Below, piece by piece: positions 12,701 to 20,200 of a stretch of DNA of 64,000 nt. This stretch comes from Alligator mississippiensis. Taxonomy: Eukaryota > Chordata > Crocodylia > Alligatoridae. A program made the position numbers and the translations under genes. Within the stretch, counting starts at the first letter, position 1; the number at the start of each line of letters is the position of its first letter. Under the pieces are notes generated by a model that had not been told where the DNA came from, did not search any database, and saw only the letters and a list, made by a program, of their open reading frames with translations. The DNA lies in the NCBI RefSeq assembly GCF_030867095.1, contig NC_081830.1, forward strand, positions 37,944,781 through 38,008,780, written 5' to 3'.

Positions 12701-13119
12701 AGACCAGACAAGAACATACATCTCCCATCCCTCAGCCTTGGCACCATGTGCCAAGTAGAAAGCAGCACTCACTGTAGTAGGCCCAGTCTTATTCATCCAG
12801 AGTGATAGGAAGAATGAACAATAGGAGGGTCGGAGATGGGTCAGCCACTCATGCTGAGATAATATGTGTGTTTGCTGAGTGAAATGTATAGGGATGGACA
12901 TATTTCCTCAGTGTCCAAAGGGTTAAATCCTGCTTTCCTTGTGCATTTCCCAGGCCATCTTCTATTCTGCTGAGCTGTGGGATCCCTTATGATGTGGCCC
13001 AGAATGCCCTGCGGCTCAGCGTGGGGCGAGACACCACCCACCACGATGTGGACCTGGTTGTGGATGACCTGAAGGAGGCCGTGGCTCAGCTGGAGCAGAG
13101 CAGCACCCCTTTGACCTGA
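675..13119 (+). CDS. SCLY: Selenocysteine lyase, 3' ten exons (gene partial)
   Basis: SCLY is a cytosolic PLP-dependent enzyme of the NifS/class V aminotransferase fold. It splits L-selenocysteine into L-alanine and selenide for selenoprotein synthesis. Exons are 675-775, 1254-1437, 2542-2669, 3153-3317, 6701-6807, 7592-7628, 10098-10181, 11145-11247, 11642-11720 and 12954-13119. All have AG/GT borders, and phases join to 383 uninterrupted codons plus a split first glycine, about what the human protein has from the same point. Visible signatures in order: FTSGGTE (PLP phosphate loop), SSVEHDS, ANNETG, HTDAAQ, VGHK (PLP lysine, codon 3315-3317), [13 protein letters not shown], and GAACHS with the catalytic cysteine (codon 11695-11697). 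The usual FYGPR after the lysine reads FYAPR. The N-terminal exons are missing only because of the window edge. Family assignment is firm. Confidence 0.96.
776..1253 (+). other. SCLY: SCLY intron
   Basis: A short intron between two firm exons. I saw no repeat or other feature in it. Confidence 0.6.
1254..1437 (+). CDS. SCLY: SCLY exon
   Basis: It starts after ctctgtag and ends at gtgagt with one base of a codon left over. It encodes ANNLIIH through [15 protein letters not shown], strongly conserved at both ends. The middle, after the ALRCF residues, is a variable loop in the family and differs here as expected. Confidence 0.94.
1675..1810. repeat. Ancient dispersed repeat fragment
   Basis: The stretch resembles a common old amniote repeat whose hallmark is a run like ccttgccccaaagtgcttcc following gtgctaggttctgtataaca. 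I recognise the pattern but cannot name the family with certainty. Confidence 0.35.
2542..2669 (+). CDS. SCLY: SCLY exon (ANNETG motif)
   Basis: The exon follows cttgcag and ends at gtgagt. It encodes [18 protein letters not shown] through [12 protein letters not shown]. The NNETG motif is a class V aminotransferase signature near the cofactor. Confidence 0.95.
2670..3152 (+). other. SCLY: SCLY intron
   Basis: An intron with a pyrimidine-rich tract around 2775-2870. No mobile element was recognised in it. Confidence 0.55.
3153..3317 (+). CDS. SCLY: SCLY exon (PLP lysine)
   Basis: The exon follows tctcccag and ends in GGA CAC AAG just before gtatac. It encodes PIPELCQRI, then HTDAAQ (the aspartate contacts the PLP ring nitrogen in relatives) and ends in VGHK, whose lysine forms the internal aldimine with PLP. 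Confidence 0.95.
4000..4455. mobile_element. Tigger/pogo-like Tc1-mariner MITE
   Basis: The element has terminal inverted repeats beginning CAGGTTTCCCTCGCTTTATG. The right end is its complement with one mismatch in 20. It is flanked by TA on both sides (3998-3999 and 4456-4457), the target duplication of the Tc1/mariner superfamily, and the CAGG..CCTCG start resembles Tigger ends. At 456 bp with no transposase frame it is non-autonomous. It lies in a SCLY intron. Confidence 0.85.
4487..5410. mobile_element. Non-autonomous hAT element with palindromic core
   Basis: A perfect 8-bp direct repeat GTGTTTAT (4479-4486 and 5411-5418) flanks ends that are loosely inverted (TAGGCCTGT..GTGAA against TAAGGCTGTGCGAA), as in hAT transposons. 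The left end carries a 10-bp duplication (aggcctgtac). The outer parts are rich in GATTCGAATC-like words. The GC-rich interior (about 4627-5247) is an imperfect palindrome: atagactacacaggcaggca on the left pairs with tgcctgcctgtacagtctat on the right. The interior also contains about two 245-bp tandem units. There is no transposase. It starts 31 bp after the end of the Tigger-like MITE. Confidence 0.8.
5413..5470. repeat. 29-bp tandem duplication
   Basis: Two 29-bp units (5413-5441 and 5442-5470) differ at one base. The first overlaps the right-hand target-site duplication of the hAT element, so the duplication touches the insertion border. Confidence 0.85.
5471..6700 (+). other. SCLY: SCLY intron, right part
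   Basis: This is the rest of the 3.4 kb intron between the lysine exon and the next exon. No clear element was recognised. Confidence 0.5.
6701..6807 (+). CDS. SCLY: SCLY exon ([11 protein letters not shown])
   Basis: The exon follows gtcgttgcag and ends two bases into a glycine codon before gtaagg. It encodes [15 protein letters not shown] through [12 protein letters not shown]. The segment directly after the PLP lysine normally reads FYGPR; here the third residue is alanine (codon GCT). The frame is otherwise intact and strongly conserved. Confidence 0.95.
6808..7591 (+). other. SCLY: SCLY intron
   Basis: An intron with no repeat that I can identify. Confidence 0.5.
7592..7628 (+). CDS. 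SCLY: SCLY 37-nt exon
   Basis: A short exon after tctttttcag that encodes [12 protein letters not shown] and is followed by gtgagc. The split glycine with the previous exon restores the RPGTENTP sequence of the family. Confidence 0.94.
8204..8475 (-). mobile_element. CR1 LINE fragment, 3' end
   Basis: On the plus strand it reads attggaagggacctcaggag followed by tcatctagtccaa, the complement of the CR1 3' untranslated region. It continues into the complement of the C-terminal coding part. It is 5'-truncated and diverged. Confidence 0.9.
8700..8845. repeat. Ancient dispersed repeat fragment
   Basis: The stretch resembles the old sauropsid repeat with words such as cagatgtgctcggtgcactg and a following 'cccatggaagtc' block. 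The family name is uncertain. Confidence 0.3.
9077..9889 (-). mobile_element. CR1 LINE fragment, C-terminal RT region plus 3' end
   Basis: Minus-strand frames encode CR1 C-terminal reverse-transcriptase sequence ([19 protein letters not shown]-like, [20 protein letters not shown], then [10 protein letters not shown]). The 3' end with the attagggttggaagggacct-type complement lies at 9077. The frame is broken at about 9340-9380, so it is a dead 5'-truncated copy. It lies in the SCLY intron between 7628 and 10098. Confidence 0.93.
10098..10181 (+). CDS. SCLY: SCLY exon
   Basis: The exon follows cctcacag and ends CTG GAA before gtaagc. It encodes [16 protein letters not shown] and [10 protein letters not shown], a helix conserved in vertebrate SCLY. 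Confidence 0.95.
10182..11144 (+). other. SCLY: SCLY intron
   Basis: An intron with no mobile element recognised. Confidence 0.5.
11145..11247 (+). CDS. SCLY: SCLY exon
   Basis: The exon follows cctgcag and ends with CTG CAA G before gtaact. It encodes [16 protein letters not shown] and [13 protein letters not shown]. The NTCNFSI word is highly conserved in the family. Confidence 0.95.
11642..11720 (+). CDS. SCLY: SCLY exon (catalytic cysteine)
   Basis: The exon follows ctcttccag and ends before gtaagt with two bases of a glutamine codon. It encodes [20 protein letters not shown]. The cysteine in GAACHS (codon 11695-11697) corresponds to the catalytic cysteine that discriminates selenocysteine from cysteine in mammalian SCLY. 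Confidence 0.95.
11721..12953 (+). other. SCLY: SCLY last intron
   Basis: An intron with no mobile element recognised. Confidence 0.5.
12954..13119 (+). CDS. SCLY: SCLY terminal coding exon
   Basis: The exon follows atttcccag and encodes [40 protein letters not shown] and [14 protein letters not shown], ending at TGA 13117-13119. It matches the family C-terminus in length and motif. Confidence 0.96.
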
Positions 13120-14297
13120 GGCCTTCTGGGATAGGGATTGAGGAGGGAAGCTCCAAAGGGAGGTTTCCTAAATCTGGGGATGGGCGCTGTGCTGCTGTGC
13201 ACCACGTGGGTGACCCTACACCTGTGCAAAGTGGATATAAAGAGTTGTCGAGTTGGGACACTAACCCACTCTGCACTGGTGCAAGTGATCATATAAGGAG
13301 CAGGGCATCGGAGAACCAGAGCCCTAGAGACAGGTCCTCTCCCATCCTGTTCAAGTCACTGCAAATCCATTAATCTATCTACTTTTGTAACGAGCTGTTG
13401 CCCAAACTGCAGGCCTAACTCGCATAGGAGGAGGACAAGGAAGAAAAGAGACCTCTTCACCTGATTTAACAGTTTTTCAGGGACTTGCACAACATGGAAT
13501 AGGATTGCAATTAGATGCCTACATCTGCATAGGTACCTAATAGCTAGGATAGGATCTGGCACCAAGGGGCTTTCCGGCCCCAAAGAGCAACCTGCACTGT
13601 GCTGTAAGAATTTTATCAATGCTTACACCTCTGGACATCTGAATGAATCAAACAAGGATGCTTTTATATTTGGGAGACTTTCTAACGATTGGCTTTTCTA
13701 CTGAAAAGTTGGAAAGGGTTTGATTGGTGTCAGTGCTCTGTAGTGGGAATTAGGAAGGCATGTGTATGCTTCAGGGTACCTCTGTCCACACAGTGGAGGT
13801 GCAAAAGTCTCCATTTATGTGGAGGCTGGTGTATGTGCCACAATATGCACATGGTCAAGGAGGTAGCTATGAGTGTGAACAGGGAATGTGTACATTTGGA
13901 GGAAAAAGAAGGTCACATCACTTCTTTATCAGATCATTCCTGCCTTTGTCGGCATCAGAATTTTTCTGGAAATCACGTGCACATGCATTGAAGTTCTCTG
14001 CTCTCACCCTCCTTTGTAGGGAACTCATTTCAGTATTGCTGAAAAGAGTGCACCTTTCAATTCATTTTTTTTCTTAGGAAAAACGTTACCTAGTATAAGG
14101 CAAATTATCAAGGAGGATTGAGACCTCTTTCGAAGCTGGAAATAGGGCATTTATTACCAGATAAGGTCACTGGGCTGTCAGCCAGCCTCCCCAGTCAATA
14201 CTTGATGTATGGTCAAATTCTTGTTTTACAGCCTGTTACTTCTGTACACATTTTTCCATTAACGTTGCACCCTGGGGAAGAGTGCCTATGTCTAGCT

Positions 14298-14345
14298 AGC
14301 CATATTCTTTGGGTAAATGTGATATCTTTTATTAGACCAAGTAAA
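14298..14345 (-). mobile_element. Tiny retroelement fragment with 11-bp target duplication
   Basis: The core ttgggtaaatgtgatatctt followed by ttattagaccaa matches, with few changes, the repeat seen twice at 58634-58787. It is bounded by tatgtctagct (14287-14297) and tatatctagct (14346-14356), a likely target-site duplication with one mismatch. The family could be Penelope-like; I am not sure of the name. Confidence 0.5.
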
Positions 14346-14785
14346 TATATCTAGCTGTGAATTCCTTAACAGGGAAGACGTTGTCTCCACATTCTATATA
14401 GAAACAGGTACCTAGATCAAGCCAGTAGCTCTAAACACTGGAATAGTGATAAAGCAATAATGCATTATGAAGTAGCTGCTTGGCAAAATGCAGTGATGAG
14501 CTGAGGAACATCTAATATTTATATAGTCCCAGCATGTGCAAAAGTGACTGCTGTTAATCAGAGTGGTTTCAATTAAAAGTATTTTCCTGAGGCTGTTTTT
14601 ATTCTCTATGGGGGAATTCTTTGGCACAGCATTTTTTTCCATCAATGAATGCCAGGGCATTGAAATAGAAGACTTTCACAGAAACACAGGGTGCCTATAC
14701 CCAGGCAGAGAGGCTGCTGTGACATGCTGTAATTACAGCGCATTGGAGCAGACGCAATTAATGGAGTCTACTGGGGCCTTGCTTT

Positions 14786-14794
14786 TAGTTAAAG

Positions 14795-14827
<33 letters not shown>

Positions 14828-14905
14828 TTTTTAAGTGCAGGGACATTGATACACAAGATGCTCCAGGTGCTTTAATTGGATCAGCTCTAATTAACACCTT
14901 GCCCC
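14786..14905. mobile_element. Double-hairpin MITE copy with poly-C expansion
   Basis: After a 33-bp poly-C run (14795-14827) the sequence ttttaagtgcagggacattg and the palindromic ggtgctttaattggatcagc/tctaattaacacc match the element at 20879-21071. The poly-C run sits where the other copy has short C/G runs, so it looks like an expansion inside the repeat. Confidence 0.6.
14795..14827 (+). repeat. Poly-C homopolymer, 33 bp
   Basis: An uninterrupted run of 33 C, inside the MITE copy above. Its exact length is the part of this window most open to sequencing error. Confidence 0.9.
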
Positions 14906-15123
14906 CACACACTCCCAGAGCATGTGTATAAACACCCATAGGTTTCAAGTAAACTTTGATGATAACATCTTGGCACACCCTAAATTGGAGGGGAAGAGGT
15001 ACCAGTAACTCAGTGATTGAAATCAGGGGCTTGGATTGGAGTTGTTTCCCACATCCTGGGTGAATGGGCTGTTGTCTACTCTGGGACAGATCTCTCTTGT
15101 GAAAAATATCTAAAGGTCTCATT

Positions 15124-15192
15124 TTGGAACCAAGAGCCCTAGTTTTTTGTATGCCTTTTTGTTTCAAACCAACACGGCTACCAAGTACACCC
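15124..15192 (+). mobile_element. 69-bp retroelement 3' end with 14-bp target duplication
   Basis: CTAAAGGTCTCATT occurs at 15110-15123 and again at 15193-15206, a perfect 14-bp direct repeat around a 69-bp insert. The insert ends ccaacacggctaccaagtac-acc, the same tail type as at 58634-58787. This is an extremely 5'-truncated retrotransposed copy; the parent could be a Penelope-like element. Confidence 0.75.
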
Positions 15193-15728
15193 CTAAAGGT
15201 CTCATTCCCATTCCTGTGCACAGCACAACAGATGGTCGAAGCCTTTCATAAAATGGAATCCTTTTGTTTTCTGGCCAGGAGTTTGTGGATCCTTACACTG
15301 GTCTGCACTGTTGTGAAGGGGCTGGAAGAGAAAGCTCTATGTCCTTTGACAATATACCCAGGGCACCCATGTCTCTTCACAAATGACAGATCTTCATACT
15401 TTCATCATGTTTATCCTTTATATTTGCACATTTCAGCTTGAAGAGTCCGTTCCACTGATGATGATAACAGGGATAAGGTTACATCAAGGTGTCCTGTTCC
15501 ATATGCTCACAACACATTGATGGGCAGTGATACAATCTGAGCCTTATAACTTTCTTTCTGGAGTTACTGAGAGCCAGTAACAGTGCATTCATTCTAGGGT
15601 GCAGTTGTGTGCAAGTCTGAGATTCCCTCCTTGACTCTCTCTTAACCCCTTAGGACACTTGTCCTCCTTACAAAGCTTACCTTGAATGTAGCCTCACAAG
15701 GACTCTCCTGGTGCTGACGTATTAAGGG

Positions 15729-15945
15729 CCTAGGACTGGAAGGGACCTCCTGGGTCACTGAGTCTAGTCATCTGCACTTGTAGGCACTATATCATACAGT
15801 CCTTTTCATATACTTACCAAACCCCATCTCAAAAGCAGTTAGATCTGCCCCCTGTTGTGTCCATGAGAAAGTCATTCCAGACCCCAATTCCTTTAATGGC
15901 TATGAACCTTGTAATTCTCAAGCTAAAATCTGTGGCTAAAAAGCA
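15729..15945 (-). mobile_element. CR1 LINE fragment, diverged 3' end
   Basis: The plus strand reads ggactggaagggacctcctg, then a degraded complement of the CR1 3' coding end. It is old and truncated. Confidence 0.75.
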
Positions 15946-16937
15946 CCTATCAGTCCTGTTTCTTTCCTTTAATTTCTATATTTGGGTAGAAATAGTAGAC
16001 AATTTGTGAAACTAACATATTTAAAAGCCATCCTTGATCCCAAGGTGTGGGCTGTATTGCATCCTAGTGACAGTGCCATAATGCTTATGGCAGCCTAGTC
16101 TACTGCCACTGAAATCAAATTCCATCCACATCACATTCATGGAAGAGGAGACAGCAGTTTTGACCCTGAGAAAATTGGGAAAGGAAAGATAAAATGAAAT
16201 TCCCTTTGCATAAGGAGTGACATTTGTGGGTAGTTTTGAATGCCTTTTTCTGATGAGAGAGAGAGGGGGGTGGTTTTTGGTTCACAGTAGAATAAAGCTC
16301 TACCAATTAACATCCATTTAAAATCTGGCCCTCTGGCTATATGAGTTGCATGAAACAAAACATGCTGCCTTTCTGGTGTGAAATGTGCAGCAGGTGGTCA
16401 GCACAGAGCTACTTGAAAACCAAAAGCATTTTGAAGCAGGTCTAGAACAGCTGGATAAGACACCTTTTCAGTAGAGAAGCCGGCTTCCAAGAATGTTACT
16501 TCTTAGAAGGATTTGCAAGATTTAAGCCTCCTCAGCTGTTCTGCCAAGGAATTAGGATTGAGGGGTTTGCTTTGCCTCTATTCACAAGGTTTGTTCACCT
16601 TGGCATGTAACATAATTTGGGGTTGATTGCAAAAAATATTGGGAGCAGAGCTAGGAAAAGCTTTTAAGTAGCAATTTCCGTTAGCGATTTGAGCCTGAGG
16701 CTGTTCCAGCCGAGCTTGTTTGTTTTAACTCGGTTTGCTCCTTGGAGGGCTCTGTTTCCCTGCATTTGTCAGCCACGCCTCCTGTCCTACTCCCCTCCGC
16801 TTTCCATATGCCCCTGTGGTACCTTCTCAAGTAACAGAAGTGGACTAGGGCTGCTTTGCTCTGAGGGGCAGAAAGAGAAAAAGGAACTTCTTGCTGGAAA
16901 GGAGGCATCAGTGCCCATGCAGGCAGGGGTGCCAGGG

Positions 16938-17231
16938 ATGGCAGATCAAAGGGCTATTTTAGCTGCCAAGCACGGAGACTTGGCTGCCTTGGAGCAGCTC
17001 CATGCAAACAGTGCACTGGGGTGGGATATTGCTGACTCCTCAGGAGCAGGTCTGGTCCATCATGCTTCCCGAGCTGGCAGTCTGGAGTGCCTCAAGTTCC
17101 TGGTGCTACAAGCCAAGCTTCCAGGGAACCAGAGAGCCAACAACGGGGCAACACCAGCCCATGATGCGGCAGCCATGGGGAACTTGGCAGAGCTGCAGTG
17201 GTTGATCAGGGACGGGGGCTACAACCTACAG
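16938..17231 (+). CDS. ESPNL: ESPNL exon 1 (ankyrin repeats)
   Basis: The exon starts [20 protein letters not shown] and ends GGYNLQ before gttggt. It contains [20 protein letters not shown] and [20 protein letters not shown], the first ankyrin repeats. The frame is open upstream to 16689, including an ATG 24 nt upstream, but homology begins at this ATG. The 5'UTR boundary is not visible. Confidence 0.93.
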
Positions 17232-20200
17232 GTTGGTAACAGGCTGGGATGGCCAGGGATTCAGAAGAGGGGGAGAGGGCAGGGGAGCAAGAAAGAGGTG
17301 TGTTTCCAGAAGATGCCCTAGTGCATCCTCAAGCAGCAGGGCGGGCAGTTCTTTACCTGAGGTGCAGCTCACGGATTTAATCTGGGGTGGATCAGCGCCT
17401 TGCTACAGTCCTTCACTGTAAGCTGGCTTTGCTGGGATTGCATCTCATTGGAATAGCAGTATCTGCTGCTTGGCTTGTTTCCAGCCAGCATGGGGAGAAG
17501 GGTCAAAGAGGTGGGAGTTATTTTCATTTGTACAAAACAATTGCATTCTCTTAAGCCACCAGATAGCAGCCACGGGTGCTCATGGCTTATTGCTTCTCAC
17601 TTTCCTGAGACTTAAAACTACATGAAGACTCTGGTTCTTTATTCCTTGCTAGCTGGTGGTTTATTTAAAAAATTGCACTCTGTCACCTCTCCACTGCCTA
17701 TCTGGCAGCGCATCAAGCCAAAATGGGGTTTCCCTCTTCTATTCTCTCTGCTGTTCTGGTTTGATCACTCTATTCATGACTTCATATGTGACCATCTCCT
17801 ATCCTGGACCTTGGGCAAGCTAGAATTCGGAGCCAGTCTCCCAATTCAGGCTTGTCCCTGCGCATGCACCTGTATTATGTATACCTTAGGTCAGGGCAGT
17901 CCAACTTCTGAGTGACCAGGGACCACATGCCCTTAGGGCTGCCCTAGTGAGGGCCCTTCCAGTGTGGGGCCATGAGCCCCCAGGTCCACAGAGCATGCCC
18001 CGCCTCCACTGCACTGCATACCTAGTGCTGTCCCTGCTGCACTGCCCCACTTTGCCCCAGCCCACTGCTGCAGGTTCCCTGCTGCATCACGCCTCTGAGG
18101 GACTATGGGTTGTGGGTTCCCCAGCACTGTGAGCTACACTGCACCATGCTGCCCTGCCCCTCCTCCTTGGGGCAGGGAAGGGGAAGCCAGAGGGAGAGGG
18201 AACCTGGAGCTCCCAGTTGTTTCTGCAGCCAGAGCCATGGGGGAAGCAGGGTGGGAGGGCTGCAACTTAACCTTTCCTGGGCCACATGCAGTACATGGAC
18301 TGCCAGTTGGACAGCCATGCCCTAGTCCATCCCACCCTGTGTTTGGAAAAGCAGAAGTTCAGATTCAGATCTACACAAGTCCCTCTCTGAGTCCAGTGCA
18401 GATGTTTCTAGGGAAGCATGATATTTTCTTGTTGGTATATTGATAATGGGGTAACATCCTTAAACCAGAAACCCAAGGCAGGAATTGGAGCGGTTGTCCT
18501 AGATACAGCCACAATTAACAATATGTTGGAGGTATAAACTACACTGCTCCTGGGACTGTGTTAGGAGCTGATGTATGGAGTGGCATGGAGGAAACTTTGC
18601 TGGGCATATGAAACTTCATTGGCAAATGTGATGGATGGGCTACCACTGAAGAGAAAACAGGCCAGGGCTTCTAGTCACGAGGCAAGCAGAACAGGTTGAG
18701 ACAAGACAAGTAATTTACCTGCCATGGCTGTCTGAGGAGGAATTGCAGCTGTGAGCAACCAGATGCTTAAGTGAATGTGCCAGAAGGCAGCTGTCAGTTT
18801 CATGGTATAAGAGGGGTATAAGGGGCTCCAGATGACTATATTGTAACCAAATAACCTCCCTGGGTTTTTTTCTCTGGATCAGTGGTAGAGGGATCATATC
18901 TGGAGAAGAGGTGGAGATGTGTCTGTTTTGTTTCTAGTATTCCTTGCCTACAGCACAGACAAACTCCCTTAGAGGCACTTGGGCTGGGCTCGGGGAGAGG
19001 CTAAGCTCTGAAGAGGGTTTTTGCTGGAACTGGTGGGCTAGGCCGTCTCCAAGAGGCCGCAGTCCACAGCTCAAGCACGGAGCTACCCCATTGCAGGAGT
19101 TTGTGCAGGAAGGGATTGCGGGTCAAGAGATCACAGTGCCTTGTCCCGTCCCACCCCTGCTCCACAGAGGCTGTAATTTACTCGTGGCCTACACCACCAG
19201 CAGATTGCTAGGCTCCCCACCTCAGGTTTGCTGGCTGGTGCATCATGGAGGAACAGCTACAGCCCTATTGTTCCCTGTCACTCTGCTGAGTGGTTCTGAG
19301 ACAGAAAGGACATGCAGTGTCCCTTGGTTCTGGCATCAAGACCTGAGCTAGACAGCTGTAAGAGGTAGTATTTCTCCTTACCCTTGCACCCCAGGGTACA
19401 AGTTGGCTTTCTTTGAGGGCTGATATATTTTGCAGGACTTTCCTGCCCAAAGTGTTCTTTGTTCTTGTTAGGCATGCCCCTGAGCACAAGCTGTCCTGCC
19501 AGGGGGAAGCTGGAGGGGAGGGGTTGTGCTCAGAGGACATTAGCTCACCATGGTCCTTGCTGCCTCAGCACCCCCAGTGCGGTCTCTTCCCACCCCACCT
19601 ACTCAGTGTGCAAAGTGGGTATGGCTGGGTCCCCATCTCTATCAAACCTGCTTTGAGGCATTGTCTCCTCCCAAGCCCTGCTGTTCTGCTCTCTCTCTTG
19701 CCACAGGAACGGGATGCCTCGGGGGCCTCTCCACTGCATGTGGCTGCTCGTTTTGGGCATGCCGAGGTCGTGCAGTGGCTGCTCCAGGCAGGCTATGACA
19801 CTGCAATGGAGACGTGTGAGGGGGCAGTTCCAGCACATTACGCCGCAGCCCGAGGGGACCTGACCTGCCTGAAGCTGCTGGTGGCTGCAGACCACAGGTA
19901 TGGAGAAGCCCTGGAGTTGTGGTGCAGGACAGAGCTCTGTGCACATGGTCATTCAGTGGTCACAGGGAATCTTTCCTGCCTTCCCTACCTGATGGGCCTA
20001 CCTGTCAGCTGGGAATTCACCAACGACAATATCCGCAGAGATGGCTCCACAGCCCCCTCTTTCCCACCCTGCTCCGCTGCAGGCAGGGGCCTTTCCTGGT
20101 TGGATCAGAGGCAGTGGCACGTGGCTGCATCATGCTGTGCTGTGACAGGTCTCCGTGGGCACCAACGTTCCTTGGAGACTCCAGTCACCACATACATTGG

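Larger units (their letters stand above)
13120..16937. other. SCLY 3'UTR and SCLY-ESPNL spacer
   Basis: This holds the SCLY 3'UTR and the ESPNL 5' region. I see no canonical AATAAA in the first kilobase after the stop; an ATTAAA occurs near 14571. The spacer carries several small mobile elements (14298-14345, 14786-14905, 15124-15192, 15729-15945). The ESPNL start lies in a GC-richer stretch from about 16690. Confidence 0.5.

Noticed and set aside
16689-16937. Upstream in-frame extension of ESPNL
   Set aside because: The frame is open but the conserved N-terminus begins at 16938 with a good start context. The upstream part has no similarity I recognise.
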